Source: Bacillota bacterium (GTDB lineage: Bacteria > Bacillota > Limnochordia > Darwinibacteriales > Darwinibacteriaceae). Taken from it: 11,799 bases of DNA. The DNA lies in NCBI GenBank assembly GCA_012518325.1, contig JAAYSR010000012.1:1-11799 (forward strand), read 5' to 3'. Of this stretch, positions 1 to 6,218 are shown in pieces. How positions within the stretch are numbered: the first letter of the stretch is position 1; each line of letters opens with the position of its first letter. A program made the translations under genes and the position numbers. Under the pieces are notes generated by a model, which saw nothing but the letters and a program-made list of their open reading frames with translations, ran no database searches and was not told the origin of the DNA.

Positions 1-156
1 TATGACGGCTGGGTTTCCCTTGAGTTTGCCGGCCTGGAAGAAGCCTTTTTCGGAACCGAAGCCAGCCTGATGAATCTCCGCCAGTACCTGGCGGAGCTGA
101 AGAATGAGGATATGCATCCAGGGGAGTACCAGGGAGAAACTATCGAAATCCTTTGA
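1..156 (+). CDS. Sugar phosphate isomerase/epimerase-like protein (3' fragment)
   Basis: This is the 3' end of a gene that begins before the window; 51 codons are visible, open from base 1 to a TGA at 154-156. The fragment begins YDGWVSLEF and continues into a helical tail ending in NLRQYLAEL and a short acidic stretch. The pattern (G)YDGWVSLE near the C-terminus, followed by a final helix, is typical of xylose-isomerase-like TIM-barrel proteins (AP endonuclease 2 superfamily), where it forms the last barrel strand. Members isomerise or epimerise sugars or sugar phosphates. The substrate cannot be guessed from this piece. Its last 17 bases overlap the 3' end of the convergent HAD phosphatase gene, with no terminator between them. 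The family call rests on a short motif and is moderately secure. Confidence 0.65.
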   Translation, partial: YDGWVSLEFAGLEEAFFGTEASLMNLRQYLAELKNEDMHPGEYQGETIEIL

Positions 157-925
157 TCAGCTCTCCAAGGTGCTCCACTGCAATGTCAGGCCGGGTGTCG
201 GATCCGGCTAGGTCATCCCGTGTGGTTTCACCGCTCAGCACCAGAATGCTTGTGATGCCGGCGGCGTTTCCCATGGCTATGTCTGTGTAGAGCCGGTCGC
301 CGACCATGGCTGCTGTTTTGGGGTCCTCCAGGCCGTACTTGGCCCTGAGGGCCTCGATCATTTCAGCATTTGGTTTGCCGATGACCTTGGGTTTGACTCC
401 CGTTGATGCAGTAATCAAGGCGATCATGGATCCGCAGTCGGGAATCGGTCCCTGCGGCGTAGGGCAGTTGAAGTCCGGATGGGTGGCAATGAAGGGCAGT
501 CCTTTCCGGATGAAATGGCAGGCGCGTTCCAGTTTTTCATAGGTCAGCGTCAGGTCAAAGCCCAGAACAACCGCTTCTGGGTCTTTGTCTGTCAGGCAAA
601 AGCCCTCTGCACTGAACTCTTCTTCCAGCGCGGGCGTTCCAAGCAGGTAGATTTTCTTAGGATAGCTGTACTTTTTGAGATAGAAGATGGTTGCCTGTCC
701 AGATGTAAAGACCTGGTCAGCTGTGATCTCCACTCCCATGGAGCGCAGCTTGCTTACATAATGGGCCCCGTTTTGGGAGGAGTTGTTGGTTACAAAAATA
801 AAGCGCTTGCCAAATTGTTTGCAGGCCTCTACAAAAGGCAGCGACCAGGGGAAGAGCTCATCTCCAAGGTAAAAGGTTCCGTCCAGATCTAAGAGAAAGG
901 TCGTAATGTCTTTTAGTCTCTCCAT
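140..925 (-). CDS. HAD superfamily subclass IIA hydrolase, NagD/pNPPase type
   Basis: Predicted cytoplasmic Mg2+-dependent phosphatase of 261 residues, the normal length for the NagD / p-nitrophenyl phosphatase group. All HAD motifs are present: motif I D13-L-D15-G-T (D13 nucleophile, D15 acid/base), motif II with T46-N-N-S, the IIA-type cap domain at roughly residues 75-180, motif III lysine in GKPN (K184), and motif IV G-D210-R-x-x-x-D215 for metal binding. The ATG is preceded by GGAGGT 7 bases upstream, which fixes the start. Family members dephosphorylate small phosphometabolites such as sugar phosphates, nucleotides or glycerol phosphate; the substrate cannot be read from sequence. The gene converges on the sugar isomerase-like gene (17-bp overlap) and diverges from the MoxR operon across a 143-bp spacer. 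The neighbouring isomerase may hint at a sugar phosphate substrate, but that is inference. Confidence 0.9.
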   Translation of the reverse strand: MERLKDITTFLLDLDGTFYLGDELFPWSLPFVEACKQFGKRFIFVTNNSSQNGAHYVSKLRSMGVEITADQVFTSGQATIFYLKKYSYPKKIYLLGTPALEEEFSAEGFCLTDKDPEAVVLGFDLTLTYEKLERACHFIRKGLPFIATHPDFNCPTPQGPIPDCGSMIALITASTGVKPKVIGKPNAEMIEALRAKYGLEDPKTAAMVGDRLYTDIAMGNAAGITSILVLSGETTRDDLAGSDTRPDIAVEHLGELIKGFR

Positions 926-1068
926 GGTTTACCTCCAGAATTTCTGTGCAGAAACAAGGTTCGCCACTGAGGGGGCGTTTACCTCTTAGGTGCAGGGATT
1001 CGGAGGGGAAGGGTGAATAACCAGAATGTACCGCCTTGAACGGGAATATCTGCTGCCGGGAGGAAAAT
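926..1068. other. Divergent intergenic region between HAD gene and MoxR operon
   Basis: This 143-bp spacer must carry the promoters for the two divergent genes, but no clear -35/-10 pair was found on either strand. It holds an inverted repeat at 941-954 (TTTCTG, 2-base centre, CAGAAA) close to the HAD start, and a short direct repeat GTTTACCTC at 927-935 and 979-987. The first copy of that repeat is the complement of the HAD ribosome binding site, so its significance is doubtful. The repeat could be an operator; nothing else in the sequence supports that. Confidence 0.35.
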
Positions 1069-2016
1069 ATGAGCCGAGGAAAGTTGAAGAGCCTGGCTGA
1101 GAACATCAGCCGAGTAATTATAGGTAAAGAAGAAGTAACCGAACTGCTCCTGACGGCGCTGCTGGCCAGGGGCCACTGCCTGATTGACGATGTGCCCGGG
1201 GTGGGAAAAACCAAGCTGGCCAACTCCTTGGCCCGCTCACTGGGCCTTGAGTTCAAGCGCATCCAGTTTACGCCGGATCTGCAGCCAGCAGACATTACCG
1301 GCATCTATTTCTACAATCAAAGAGAGGGTGAGTTTCAGTTTCGCCCAGGACCGGTCTTTACCAATATTCTCCTGGCAGACGAAATCAACCGTGCTGTCCC
1401 CCGGACCCAAAGCAGCCTTCTGGAAGCCATGGAAGAACAGCAGGTCAGCATCGAAGGGACAATTTTCCGCCTGGCAAGCCCCTTTTTAGTTATCGCCACC
1501 CAGAATCCCCTGGAGCTTGAGGGCACTTTCCCCTTGCCAGAAGCGCAGCTGGACCGGTTTCTGATGAAGATCGAAATGGGCTATCCTGAAGCGGCCGAGG
1601 AAGTTGAAATCCTAGAGCGCTTCAAACAGCGTGATCCCATGCAGGAACTGCAGCCTGTCCTGGACGGCGGCGCCCTTGCCAGCCTGCAGGAAGAGGCTGC
1701 TAGGGTCAGGATGGACAAAGATCTTATGAAGTATATTGCCGAACTGGCCCGGGCTACCCGGGAAAACCGCCACCTGAGGCTGGGCTTAAGTCCCCGGGGG
1801 TCTTTAGCTTTGATGCGGGGGAGCTTAGCCTATGCCTATCTCCAGGGCAGGGACTATGTGCTTCCAGATGACATCAAGTACCTGTTTCCCTATGTAGCCG
1901 GCCACCGCCTGATCCTGGACTACGGCAGCGTGCATTCCGAAAGCAGCAAAGGGGAGCTGATCCAGGAGATCCTGTCCCAAGTGCCGGTTCCAACTGAGGA
2001 TGACCTCCATGGCTAG
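1069..2016 (+). CDS. MoxR family AAA+ ATPase
   Basis: Predicted cytoplasmic AAA+ chaperone-like ATPase of 315 residues, normal for the MoxR family. Visible motifs: Walker A in VPGVGKT (K47, T48), Walker B in LLADEINR (D104, E105), sensor 1 in ATQNP (N146), and a conserved DRF with a likely arginine finger (R163). An AAA lid region follows at about 235-310 with the SPRG motif. The start is ATG 1069, preceded by GGGAGG at 1058-1063 with a 5-base spacer; an in-frame TTG at 1036 has no comparable site. The gene overlaps the DUF58 gene by 8 bp, indicating translational coupling. MoxR ATPases are usually encoded beside DUF58 and transglutaminase-like or von Willebrand-domain proteins and are thought to help assemble or activate membrane or extracytoplasmic complexes. 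The client here is unknown. Confidence 0.95.
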   Translation: MSRGKLKSLAENISRVIIGKEEVTELLLTALLARGHCLIDDVPGVGKTKLANSLARSLGLEFKRIQFTPDLQPADITGIYFYNQREGEFQFRPGPVFTNILLADEINRAVPRTQSSLLEAMEEQQVSIEGTIFRLASPFLVIATQNPLELEGTFPLPEAQLDRFLMKIEMGYPEAAEEVEILERFKQRDPMQELQPVLDGGALASLQEEAARVRMDKDLMKYIAELARATRENRHLRLGLSPRGSLALMRGSLAYAYLQGRDYVLPDDIKYLFPYVAGHRLILDYGSVHSESSKGELIQEILSQVPVPTEDDLHG

Positions 2017-3256
2017 CAGACCCGCAAGTATCTTTCTTATAGCCTGCTTTGGCGCAGCCGCCCTTTATACAGGGCTCCGGGGCGATACAGTTCCGTTGCT
2101 GGCAGCACTTTTGGTTCTTGTCGCAGCGGCGGCGGCCTATGCGTGGAATCACTTTGTCTTTGCCAAGCTGACTCTGGAAAGGAAGCTGAACAGGCGCTGT
2201 GCGGACTTCGACGCGCCGATTGTGCTCCGGCTCAGCGCCGCTAATCGCAAGGTGCTGCCCATCTTCGGGCTGAAAGTGAACTTCACAATTACCTCCGGGC
2301 TCGAGGTGGAGCCGGCCGCTGCGGCAGCTGTGCACGATGCGGGCTATGACATGTTCCAGGAGGTTTTGCACCTCAGTTGGTACGAAAAAAGAAGCAGGGT
2401 GTACCAGCTGCGTCCTGCCCGCCGTGGACGCTTTCAGTTCGGCACCGGTTCTCTGCATTACACCGATCCCTTCGGGTTTTTTTCCAATGCCAGGGAAGAA
2501 GTATTTGACGAGGACCAGCTGATTGTGTTCCCCAGGATAGTGCCTATCAGAGGGCTTGATCCTTTGCACACCTACCTCTTTGGTTCCCGCCCCAAGGAAG
2601 GCTGGATCTTCCAGGATCCCCTCAATCGTGTCGGCACAAGGCCCTACCAAAGCACTGATTCTGCCAGAAAAATCAACTGGAAAGCCACTGCCCGCCACAT
2701 TCAGGCGCAGGTCGATCTGGAGAAGCCTTCCTTTGACCGGGAGGTTATTCTCATCTTGGATCAGCCGCCGGGGCTCCCCTGGTGGACCTCCCGTGTGGCA
2801 AACAATCTGGAGATAGCGATTATGGCTGCTGCTTCGCTGATCCACAGCTATGCTGAACAAGGCTATGAGTTAAAGCTTGTCACCAACCTGGTTTCCAAGA
2901 CCCACGGCACCGGGGGCCTGCCCGGCAGTGCCGCCAGAGGCAGGGCCCAGCGCAATCAGCACCTGACCAACTTGGCGTTGCTGCAGTCATTTAGCATGGA
3001 GCCAACCGCCAAAGTGTTAGCCCGGCTGCAGTACAAGATCAGGCCCGGCAGCTCAATTTTGATTATCACAACGGCCGTCGGCCGACTGTCCCCCGCGTTT
3101 TTGCAGCAGGTGCGGCGCCTGGGTCTGCAAGGGAAAGTGGCAGTGATTCGTGTGCTGCCGGACAGTTCAGATGCGCCTAGGGAGGCAGGGCTGAGGGAAT
3201 GGCGGATTGAAGGGGGGGAACCCTGGCATGAAGCTGCTGCATTGGAGTTGTCTTAG
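2009..3256 (+). CDS. DUF58 domain-containing membrane-anchored protein
   Basis: A 415-residue protein with two hydrophobic segments near the N-terminus (about 7-22 and 27-46) and a large soluble remainder. The DUF58 signature is clear at about residues 217-229 (D-S-A-R-K-I-N-W-K-A-T-A-R), followed by a strand ending I-L-D251 that opens a von Willebrand A-like fold. The usual DxSxS metal-site pattern is not kept (D251-Q-P-P-G), so metal binding through it is doubtful. ATG 2009 is preferred because GAGGA at 1996-2000 sits 8 bases upstream; an in-frame ATG at 2000 overlaps that site. It overlaps the MoxR gene by 8 bp and the next gene by 29 bp, so the three are probably co-translated. DUF58 proteins are standard MoxR partners; their biochemical role is not well defined. 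Confidence 0.92.
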   Translation: MASRPASIFLIACFGAAALYTGLRGDTVPLLAALLVLVAAAAAYAWNHFVFAKLTLERKLNRRCADFDAPIVLRLSAANRKVLPIFGLKVNFTITSGLEVEPAAAAAVHDAGYDMFQEVLHLSWYEKRSRVYQLRPARRGRFQFGTGSLHYTDPFGFFSNAREEVFDEDQLIVFPRIVPIRGLDPLHTYLFGSRPKEGWIFQDPLNRVGTRPYQSTDSARKINWKATARHIQAQVDLEKPSFDREVILILDQPPGLPWWTSRVANNLEIAIMAAASLIHSYAEQGYELKLVTNLVSKTHGTGGLPGSAARGRAQRNQHLTNLALLQSFSMEPTAKVLARLQYKIRPGSSILIITTAVGRLSPAFLQQVRRLGLQGKVAVIRVLPDSSDAPREAGLREWRIEGGEPWHEAAALELS

Positions 3257-4514
3257 AACCGGTCTCTTGGCCTTTTCCCAGGCGGTTATGACTGCAGTCC
3301 TGTGTCTTCCCTGGCTGCAGCTGGCTCTTCCGGGGGACAGGCTCCCTTTGGGAGTTTTCTGGGTTGTGTCCGCTGCATTGATGGGCATTGCTACAGCCAG
3401 GAAAACTGTTTTCCGGGGCAGGGAGGGGCTTCCGGCTGCATGCTTAGGCATTGCCGTGCTGCTGGTGTTGGTGTTCGTTCTTGGCCTTAATCCACTTTTC
3501 TTTATACCCCTGACTTTGGTTTTGCTCCTGATGGGCATCAGATTTACCTATTATCCCAAGCGGGCACGCTTTGCCTTTGACTGGACGCTGGGCAGCATGC
3601 TTCTGATCATCTCGGCCAGCTTGGCAGAGGATCTGGCCGTCGAGGTATCTGCCCTATCAGTTTTGCTCTACTTTGTCCTCGGGATTGCCTCTTTGATCCT
3701 GTGGAATGCAGCAGCCGAGGAAAGCTACCGGGGGCTGGGCCGCTCCATTGCGATGTTTGTGCTGATCGTAGGGGGCATCTCCCTGGCCCTGGGCATGGTT
3801 CTCTCACCGGCCTTTTTTCAAGGTTTTATGGCTCTGTGCAGGTACATTTATTCCCTGTTCGCGGACTTGGTTATGCTTCTCTTTGTTCGTCCTCTGGCCT
3901 GGATTTTGAGCCCCCTCTTCCGCTGGGTTGAAAATCTGGAGCTGCAGGAAGTGCAGCTGGATCTGCCGGGGGACGAGTCTCTTGCCCAAGAACAGCTGTA
4001 CAGGGAGGACATCGCCCTGAGCCCCGGTGCAGCGGAGGCGGCGGCCTGGATCGGCTGGGCTGTCTTTGTGGGTGTTCTCTTCCTGGTTCTCTGGCGGGTT
4101 CTGCGCAGGCTTTTGAGAAGGTCCGCCCCAGAGCAGGGGTCTGCGGTCAGGGAATCAAGGGAGTCCGTTTTTTCCGGAAGCGAAGTTCTGGGAGATTTAA
4201 AGGGTGTACTTTCAGGTCTGCTTTCCCCCATCAGGCGTCTGGGGCAGTTCAAACGGTACAGGGGAAATGACCCGGTGCTTGTGATCCGCAGCTTGTACAG
4301 CCGCTTCTCTATGAAGGCAGGCAGGCGTGCTTCAAAGCCCCAAGGAAGCACGCCCCGGGAATACGCACAGTTCCTTGCGGATCAAAGCCTGGATCTGGAT
4401 CTGGAGGCAGTTGAGATCCTAACCGACCTTTATAACGCAGCGCGCTACGGGGAGCTGGCGGACGGGGAAGATGCAAACTGCGCAGAGAGAGCGTTTAAGG
4501 ACATTTGGCACTAG
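3228..4514 (+). CDS. TgpA-like polytopic membrane protein with C-terminal DUF4129-like domain, no transglutaminase core
   Basis: A 428-residue protein with about eight hydrophobic segments in the first 225 residues, a loop of about 45 residues (roughly 232-275), one more membrane segment (about 275-295), then a basic, probably cytoplasmic tail. The tail ends in a DUF4129-like region: TPREYA at about 375-380, then VEILTDLYNAARYGE. This architecture matches TgpA-type transglutaminase-like proteins that accompany MoxR and DUF58. The papain-like Cys-His-Asp core expected between the N-terminal helices and the last helix is absent, because the loop is far too short to hold it. The reading frame is intact, so a frameshift does not explain this. 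ATG 3228 is chosen because a G-rich site (3212-3218) lies upstream; it overlaps the DUF58 gene by 29 bp. The protein may be a non-enzymatic scaffold for the MoxR complex (inference). Confidence 0.8.
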   Translation: MKLLHWSCLRTGLLAFSQAVMTAVLCLPWLQLALPGDRLPLGVFWVVSAALMGIATARKTVFRGREGLPAACLGIAVLLVLVFVLGLNPLFFIPLTLVLLLMGIRFTYYPKRARFAFDWTLGSMLLIISASLAEDLAVEVSALSVLLYFVLGIASLILWNAAAEESYRGLGRSIAMFVLIVGGISLALGMVLSPAFFQGFMALCRYIYSLFADLVMLLFVRPLAWILSPLFRWVENLELQEVQLDLPGDESLAQEQLYREDIALSPGAAEAAAWIGWAVFVGVLFLVLWRVLRRLLRRSAPEQGSAVRESRESVFSGSEVLGDLKGVLSGLLSPIRRLGQFKRYRGNDPVLVIRSLYSRFSMKAGRRASKPQGSTPREYAQFLADQSLDLDLEAVEILTDLYNAARYGELADGEDANCAERAFKDIWH

Positions 4515-4524
4515 TCTGCTTTTT

Positions 4525-4553
4525 TTGACAGTGCAGGGTGAATGTGCTATATT
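4525..4553 (+). promoter_or_regulatory. Near-consensus SigA (sigma-70) promoter for antiporter-like/PII-like operon
   Basis: TTGACA at 4525-4530, a 17-base spacer, and TATATT at 4548-4553, with an extended -10 TG at 4545-4546. The -35 is perfect and the -10 differs from consensus at one position. A transcript would begin near 4560, immediately before the AGGAGG at 4561-4566, giving a very short leader. It lies in the only gap between the MoxR operon and the antiporter-like gene, so that gene probably forms its own transcription unit with the PII-like gene. Confidence 0.8.
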
Positions 4554-4574
4554 TGGGTCTAGGAGGGCATGCGC

Positions 4575-5762
4575 ATGGATATGTTACTCAAGCTCGCAAT
4601 TATCGTCTTAGCCGGGTGCTTGGCAGGCAAACTGGCCAGAGCCGTCGGCCTGTCCAACGTCTTCGGCTTTGTCATTGCCGGCATCATTCTCGGACCTTCA
4701 TGTTTTGACTTCCTGTCCAGCCAAGATTTGACCTCCTTAAACTTCGTCGTGGAACTGGCCGTTGCCATCCTGGCTTTTAAAATCGGCAGCGAGTTTGTGG
4801 TTCGGGACATCAAGAAACTCGGCACCTCCTTTATGGTGATCACATTTGTGGAAACAGCCTGCGCAGTCCTCCTTGTCTTTTCAGCCATGTATTTTCTCTT
4901 CCGACAGGAGCTGGTTTTCAGCCTGGTGATGGCTGCCATGGCGGCAGTCACCGCCCCGGCGGCGATGATTATGGTGATTAGGCAGTATCGCGCAGACGGC
5001 CCAGTCACCAGGATGCTGCTGCCGGTTGCCGCCCTCAATGGAGTATTGGGGGTTGTGCTTTTTGGGATAGCTATCTCGATTGCCCGTGTGTTTGTGCGGC
5101 GGGCAGATCTGGGCATGTGGCAGATGGTGACTATTTCTCTGGTTCAGATTCTAGGCGGCCTTGTGCTCGGCGCACTGCTGGGACTGGCCCTGAGCTTTCT
5201 CGGGCAGAAAGCTGGCGACAGCGATGAGCTGCTGGTGATTACCATCGGCATGATCCTGGCTGCGACCGCGGCTGCCAAGGCACTGTCTCTGTCGCCGCTT
5301 CTGGCGAATATTATGATGGGCACTGTCCTGGTCAACTTTACGCAGAATTCCAACCGGATCTTTTTTAGTCTTAACAACTTCACTCCGCCCATCTATCTGC
5401 TGTTCTTTACATTAGTGGGCGCAAGCCTTAATCTGGCGATGCTGCTAAACGTCAGCCTTTTAATTGCGGCTTACATCCTGTCCAGGGCTGCAGGCAAAAT
5501 TGTCGGGGCCTGGGCCGGCGCCAAGGCGATTAAGGCTGAACCGGCTGTGCAGAAGCATTTAGGACTGGCATTGCTTCCCCAGGGGGGTCTGTCCCTTGCC
5601 CTGGCGGTGTTGGTAAATCTTCATTTGGCAGACATCGGCACATCTGTGATTGCCATCATGACAGTCAGCGTTCTGCTTTACGAAATCGCAGGACCTGTGA
5701 TCGCCAAGGCAGCCATTGCCAGGGCTGGCGAGATCCGGGGGATGGGAGCGGCCATCAGGTAG
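4575..5762 (+). CDS. CPA2/KefB-type cation:proton antiporter-like membrane protein
   Basis: A 395-residue, almost wholly hydrophobic protein of the Na+/H+ exchanger superfamily (Pfam Na_H_Exchanger; COG0475-like), with about 11-13 membrane segments. Family marks: FGFVIAGIILGPS near residue 30, TAPAA in mid-protein, SPLLANIMMGTVL, the FFTLVGASLNL segment, and LLPQGGLSLALAV near the C-terminus. It ends after the membrane domain, with no TrkA-N/C regulatory domains. At residues 155-156, where CPA2 proteins normally carry DD and CPA1 proteins ND, it has N-G (codons AAT GGA at 5037-5042). The usual ion-binding aspartate appears to be missing. ATG 4575 is preferred over ATG 4569 because AGGAGG at 4561-4566 is 8 bases away rather than 2. 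It has its own strong promoter and is followed 21 bases later by a PII-like gene. Whether it transports sodium, potassium or anything by exchange is open. Confidence 0.85.
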   Translation: MDMLLKLAIIVLAGCLAGKLARAVGLSNVFGFVIAGIILGPSCFDFLSSQDLTSLNFVVELAVAILAFKIGSEFVVRDIKKLGTSFMVITFVETACAVLLVFSAMYFLFRQELVFSLVMAAMAAVTAPAAMIMVIRQYRADGPVTRMLLPVAALNGVLGVVLFGIAISIARVFVRRADLGMWQMVTISLVQILGGLVLGALLGLALSFLGQKAGDSDELLVITIGMILAATAAAKALSLSPLLANIMMGTVLVNFTQNSNRIFFSLNNFTPPIYLLFFTLVGASLNLAMLLNVSLLIAAYILSRAAGKIVGAWAGAKAIKAEPAVQKHLGLALLPQGGLSLALAVLVNLHLADIGTSVIAIMTVSVLLYEIAGPVIAKAAIARAGEIRGMGAAIR

Positions 5763-5783
5763 ATCTTGGAGGAGAGTGACAAT

Positions 5784-6134
5784 ATGTACGCGTTGTTTCT
5801 GGTTTTGAATGAAACGGATTATCTTGAGGAAATACTGGCCCGTTTCGTGGATGTGGGGGTGCAGGGAGCTACCATCCTGGACAGCCAAGGCATGGCCAGC
5901 GCCCTGGTGAGCAACAGGGGAAGGGACCTGCCGCTCTTCGGCTCACTTAAGACTTTGATGGAGGGGGCAAGGCCTTACAACAAGACCATCTTTACAGTAG
6001 TGGATAATGAGCAGTTAGCGGAACGGGTTGCGGAAGCGGTCAAGGATGTCCTGGGCGATGTGGACCATCCCAGCGTAGGCTTTATGTTCTCCGTTCCCAT
6101 TGGCAAAGTGTATCCTCTCAACCGGAGTGAATAG
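5784..6134 (+). CDS. Small PII-like (ferredoxin-fold) protein, candidate regulator of the antiporter-like protein
   Basis: A 116-residue soluble protein, close to the length of PII signalling proteins. The order of predicted elements fits beta-alpha-beta-beta-alpha-beta: strand MYALFLVL, a helix around 10-24, strand GATILD, a flexible stretch (about 36-60) in the T-loop position, strand NKTIFTVV, helix 77-92 ending VLGD, and a final strand GFMFSVPIGKVY. Canonical GlnB/GlnK signatures, including the uridylylated tyrosine loop, are not obvious, so it is not a classical nitrogen PII protein. ATG 5784 follows GGAGGAG (5768-5774) at 9 bases. The gap from the antiporter-like gene is 21 bases and a terminator-like hairpin follows, so the two form a two-gene unit. 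PII-like proteins next to transporters often bind nucleotides and gate the transporter; that role here is inference. Recognition is by fold pattern, not exact motif. Confidence 0.6.
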   Translation: MYALFLVLNETDYLEEILARFVDVGVQGATILDSQGMASALVSNRGRDLPLFGSLKTLMEGARPYNKTIFTVVDNEQLAERVAEAVKDVLGDVDHPSVGFMFSVPIGKVYPLNRSE

Positions 6135-6145
6135 TCGGCAGAAAC

Positions 6146-6174
6146 AAGTCCCCACTGGTCAAAAAGTGGGGCTT
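6146..6174 (+). terminator. Hairpin terminator after PII-like gene
   Basis: CCCCACT at 6150-6156 pairs with AGTGGGG at 6165-6171 around an 8-base loop; AAG 6146-6148 and CTT 6172-6174 extend the stem past one bulged T. It begins 12 bases after the PII-like stop codon. The following tract (CTTCTTGATCT) is only partly T-rich, so termination may be incomplete. Confidence 0.55.
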
Positions 6175-6175
6175 C

Positions 6176-6189
6176 TTGATCTAATACAA
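6176..6189. promoter_or_regulatory. FNR-box-like imperfect inverted repeat upstream of the Crp/Fnr gene
   Basis: TTGATCTAATACAA has the form TTGAT-N4-TACAA, against the FNR consensus TTGAT-N4-ATCAA; the outer TTG/CAA are exact and the inner bases of the right half are swapped. It lies about 30 bases before the start of a Crp/Fnr gene whose recognition helix keeps the FNR-type E-x-x-S-R. Autoregulation is plausible. No clear -35/-10 pair was found beside it, and the site touches the tail of the preceding terminator. Confidence 0.35.
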
Positions 6190-6218
6190 AGATTACTGCA
6201 GGAATAGAGGTGAAAAAG

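Noticed and set aside
1036..1068. TTG 1036 as the MoxR start
   Set aside because: No ribosome binding site before it; ATG 1069 has GGGAGG at good spacing and gives the normal family N-terminus.
479..1304. Open frames at 479-892 (+) and 858-1304 (-)
   Set aside because: They lie opposite the HAD and MoxR genes, show no family motif and have no good ribosome binding site; they are shadows of clearly recognised genes.
1874..2860. 328-codon minus-strand open frame
   Set aside because: It is antisense to the MoxR end and the DUF58 gene, whose motifs are unambiguous; the translation is rich in Gly, Pro, Arg and Cys with no recognisable domain.
3900..4070. A transglutaminase core removed by a frameshift in the TgpA-like gene
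   Set aside because: The frame is continuous, membrane and tail segments join smoothly, and other frames there show no Cys-His-Asp motifs, so a sequencing frameshift does not explain the absence.
4482..4526. Possible terminator GCAGA...TCTGC followed by seven T after the TgpA-like gene
   Set aside because: Only a 5-bp stem with a loop of about 28 bases; the T run is better explained as flanking the -35 element.
3848..5116. Minus-strand open frames opposite the TgpA-like and antiporter-like genes (3848-4351 and 4559-5116)
   Set aside because: Low-complexity Ser/Thr/Arg-rich translations antisense to membrane proteins, without start signals.
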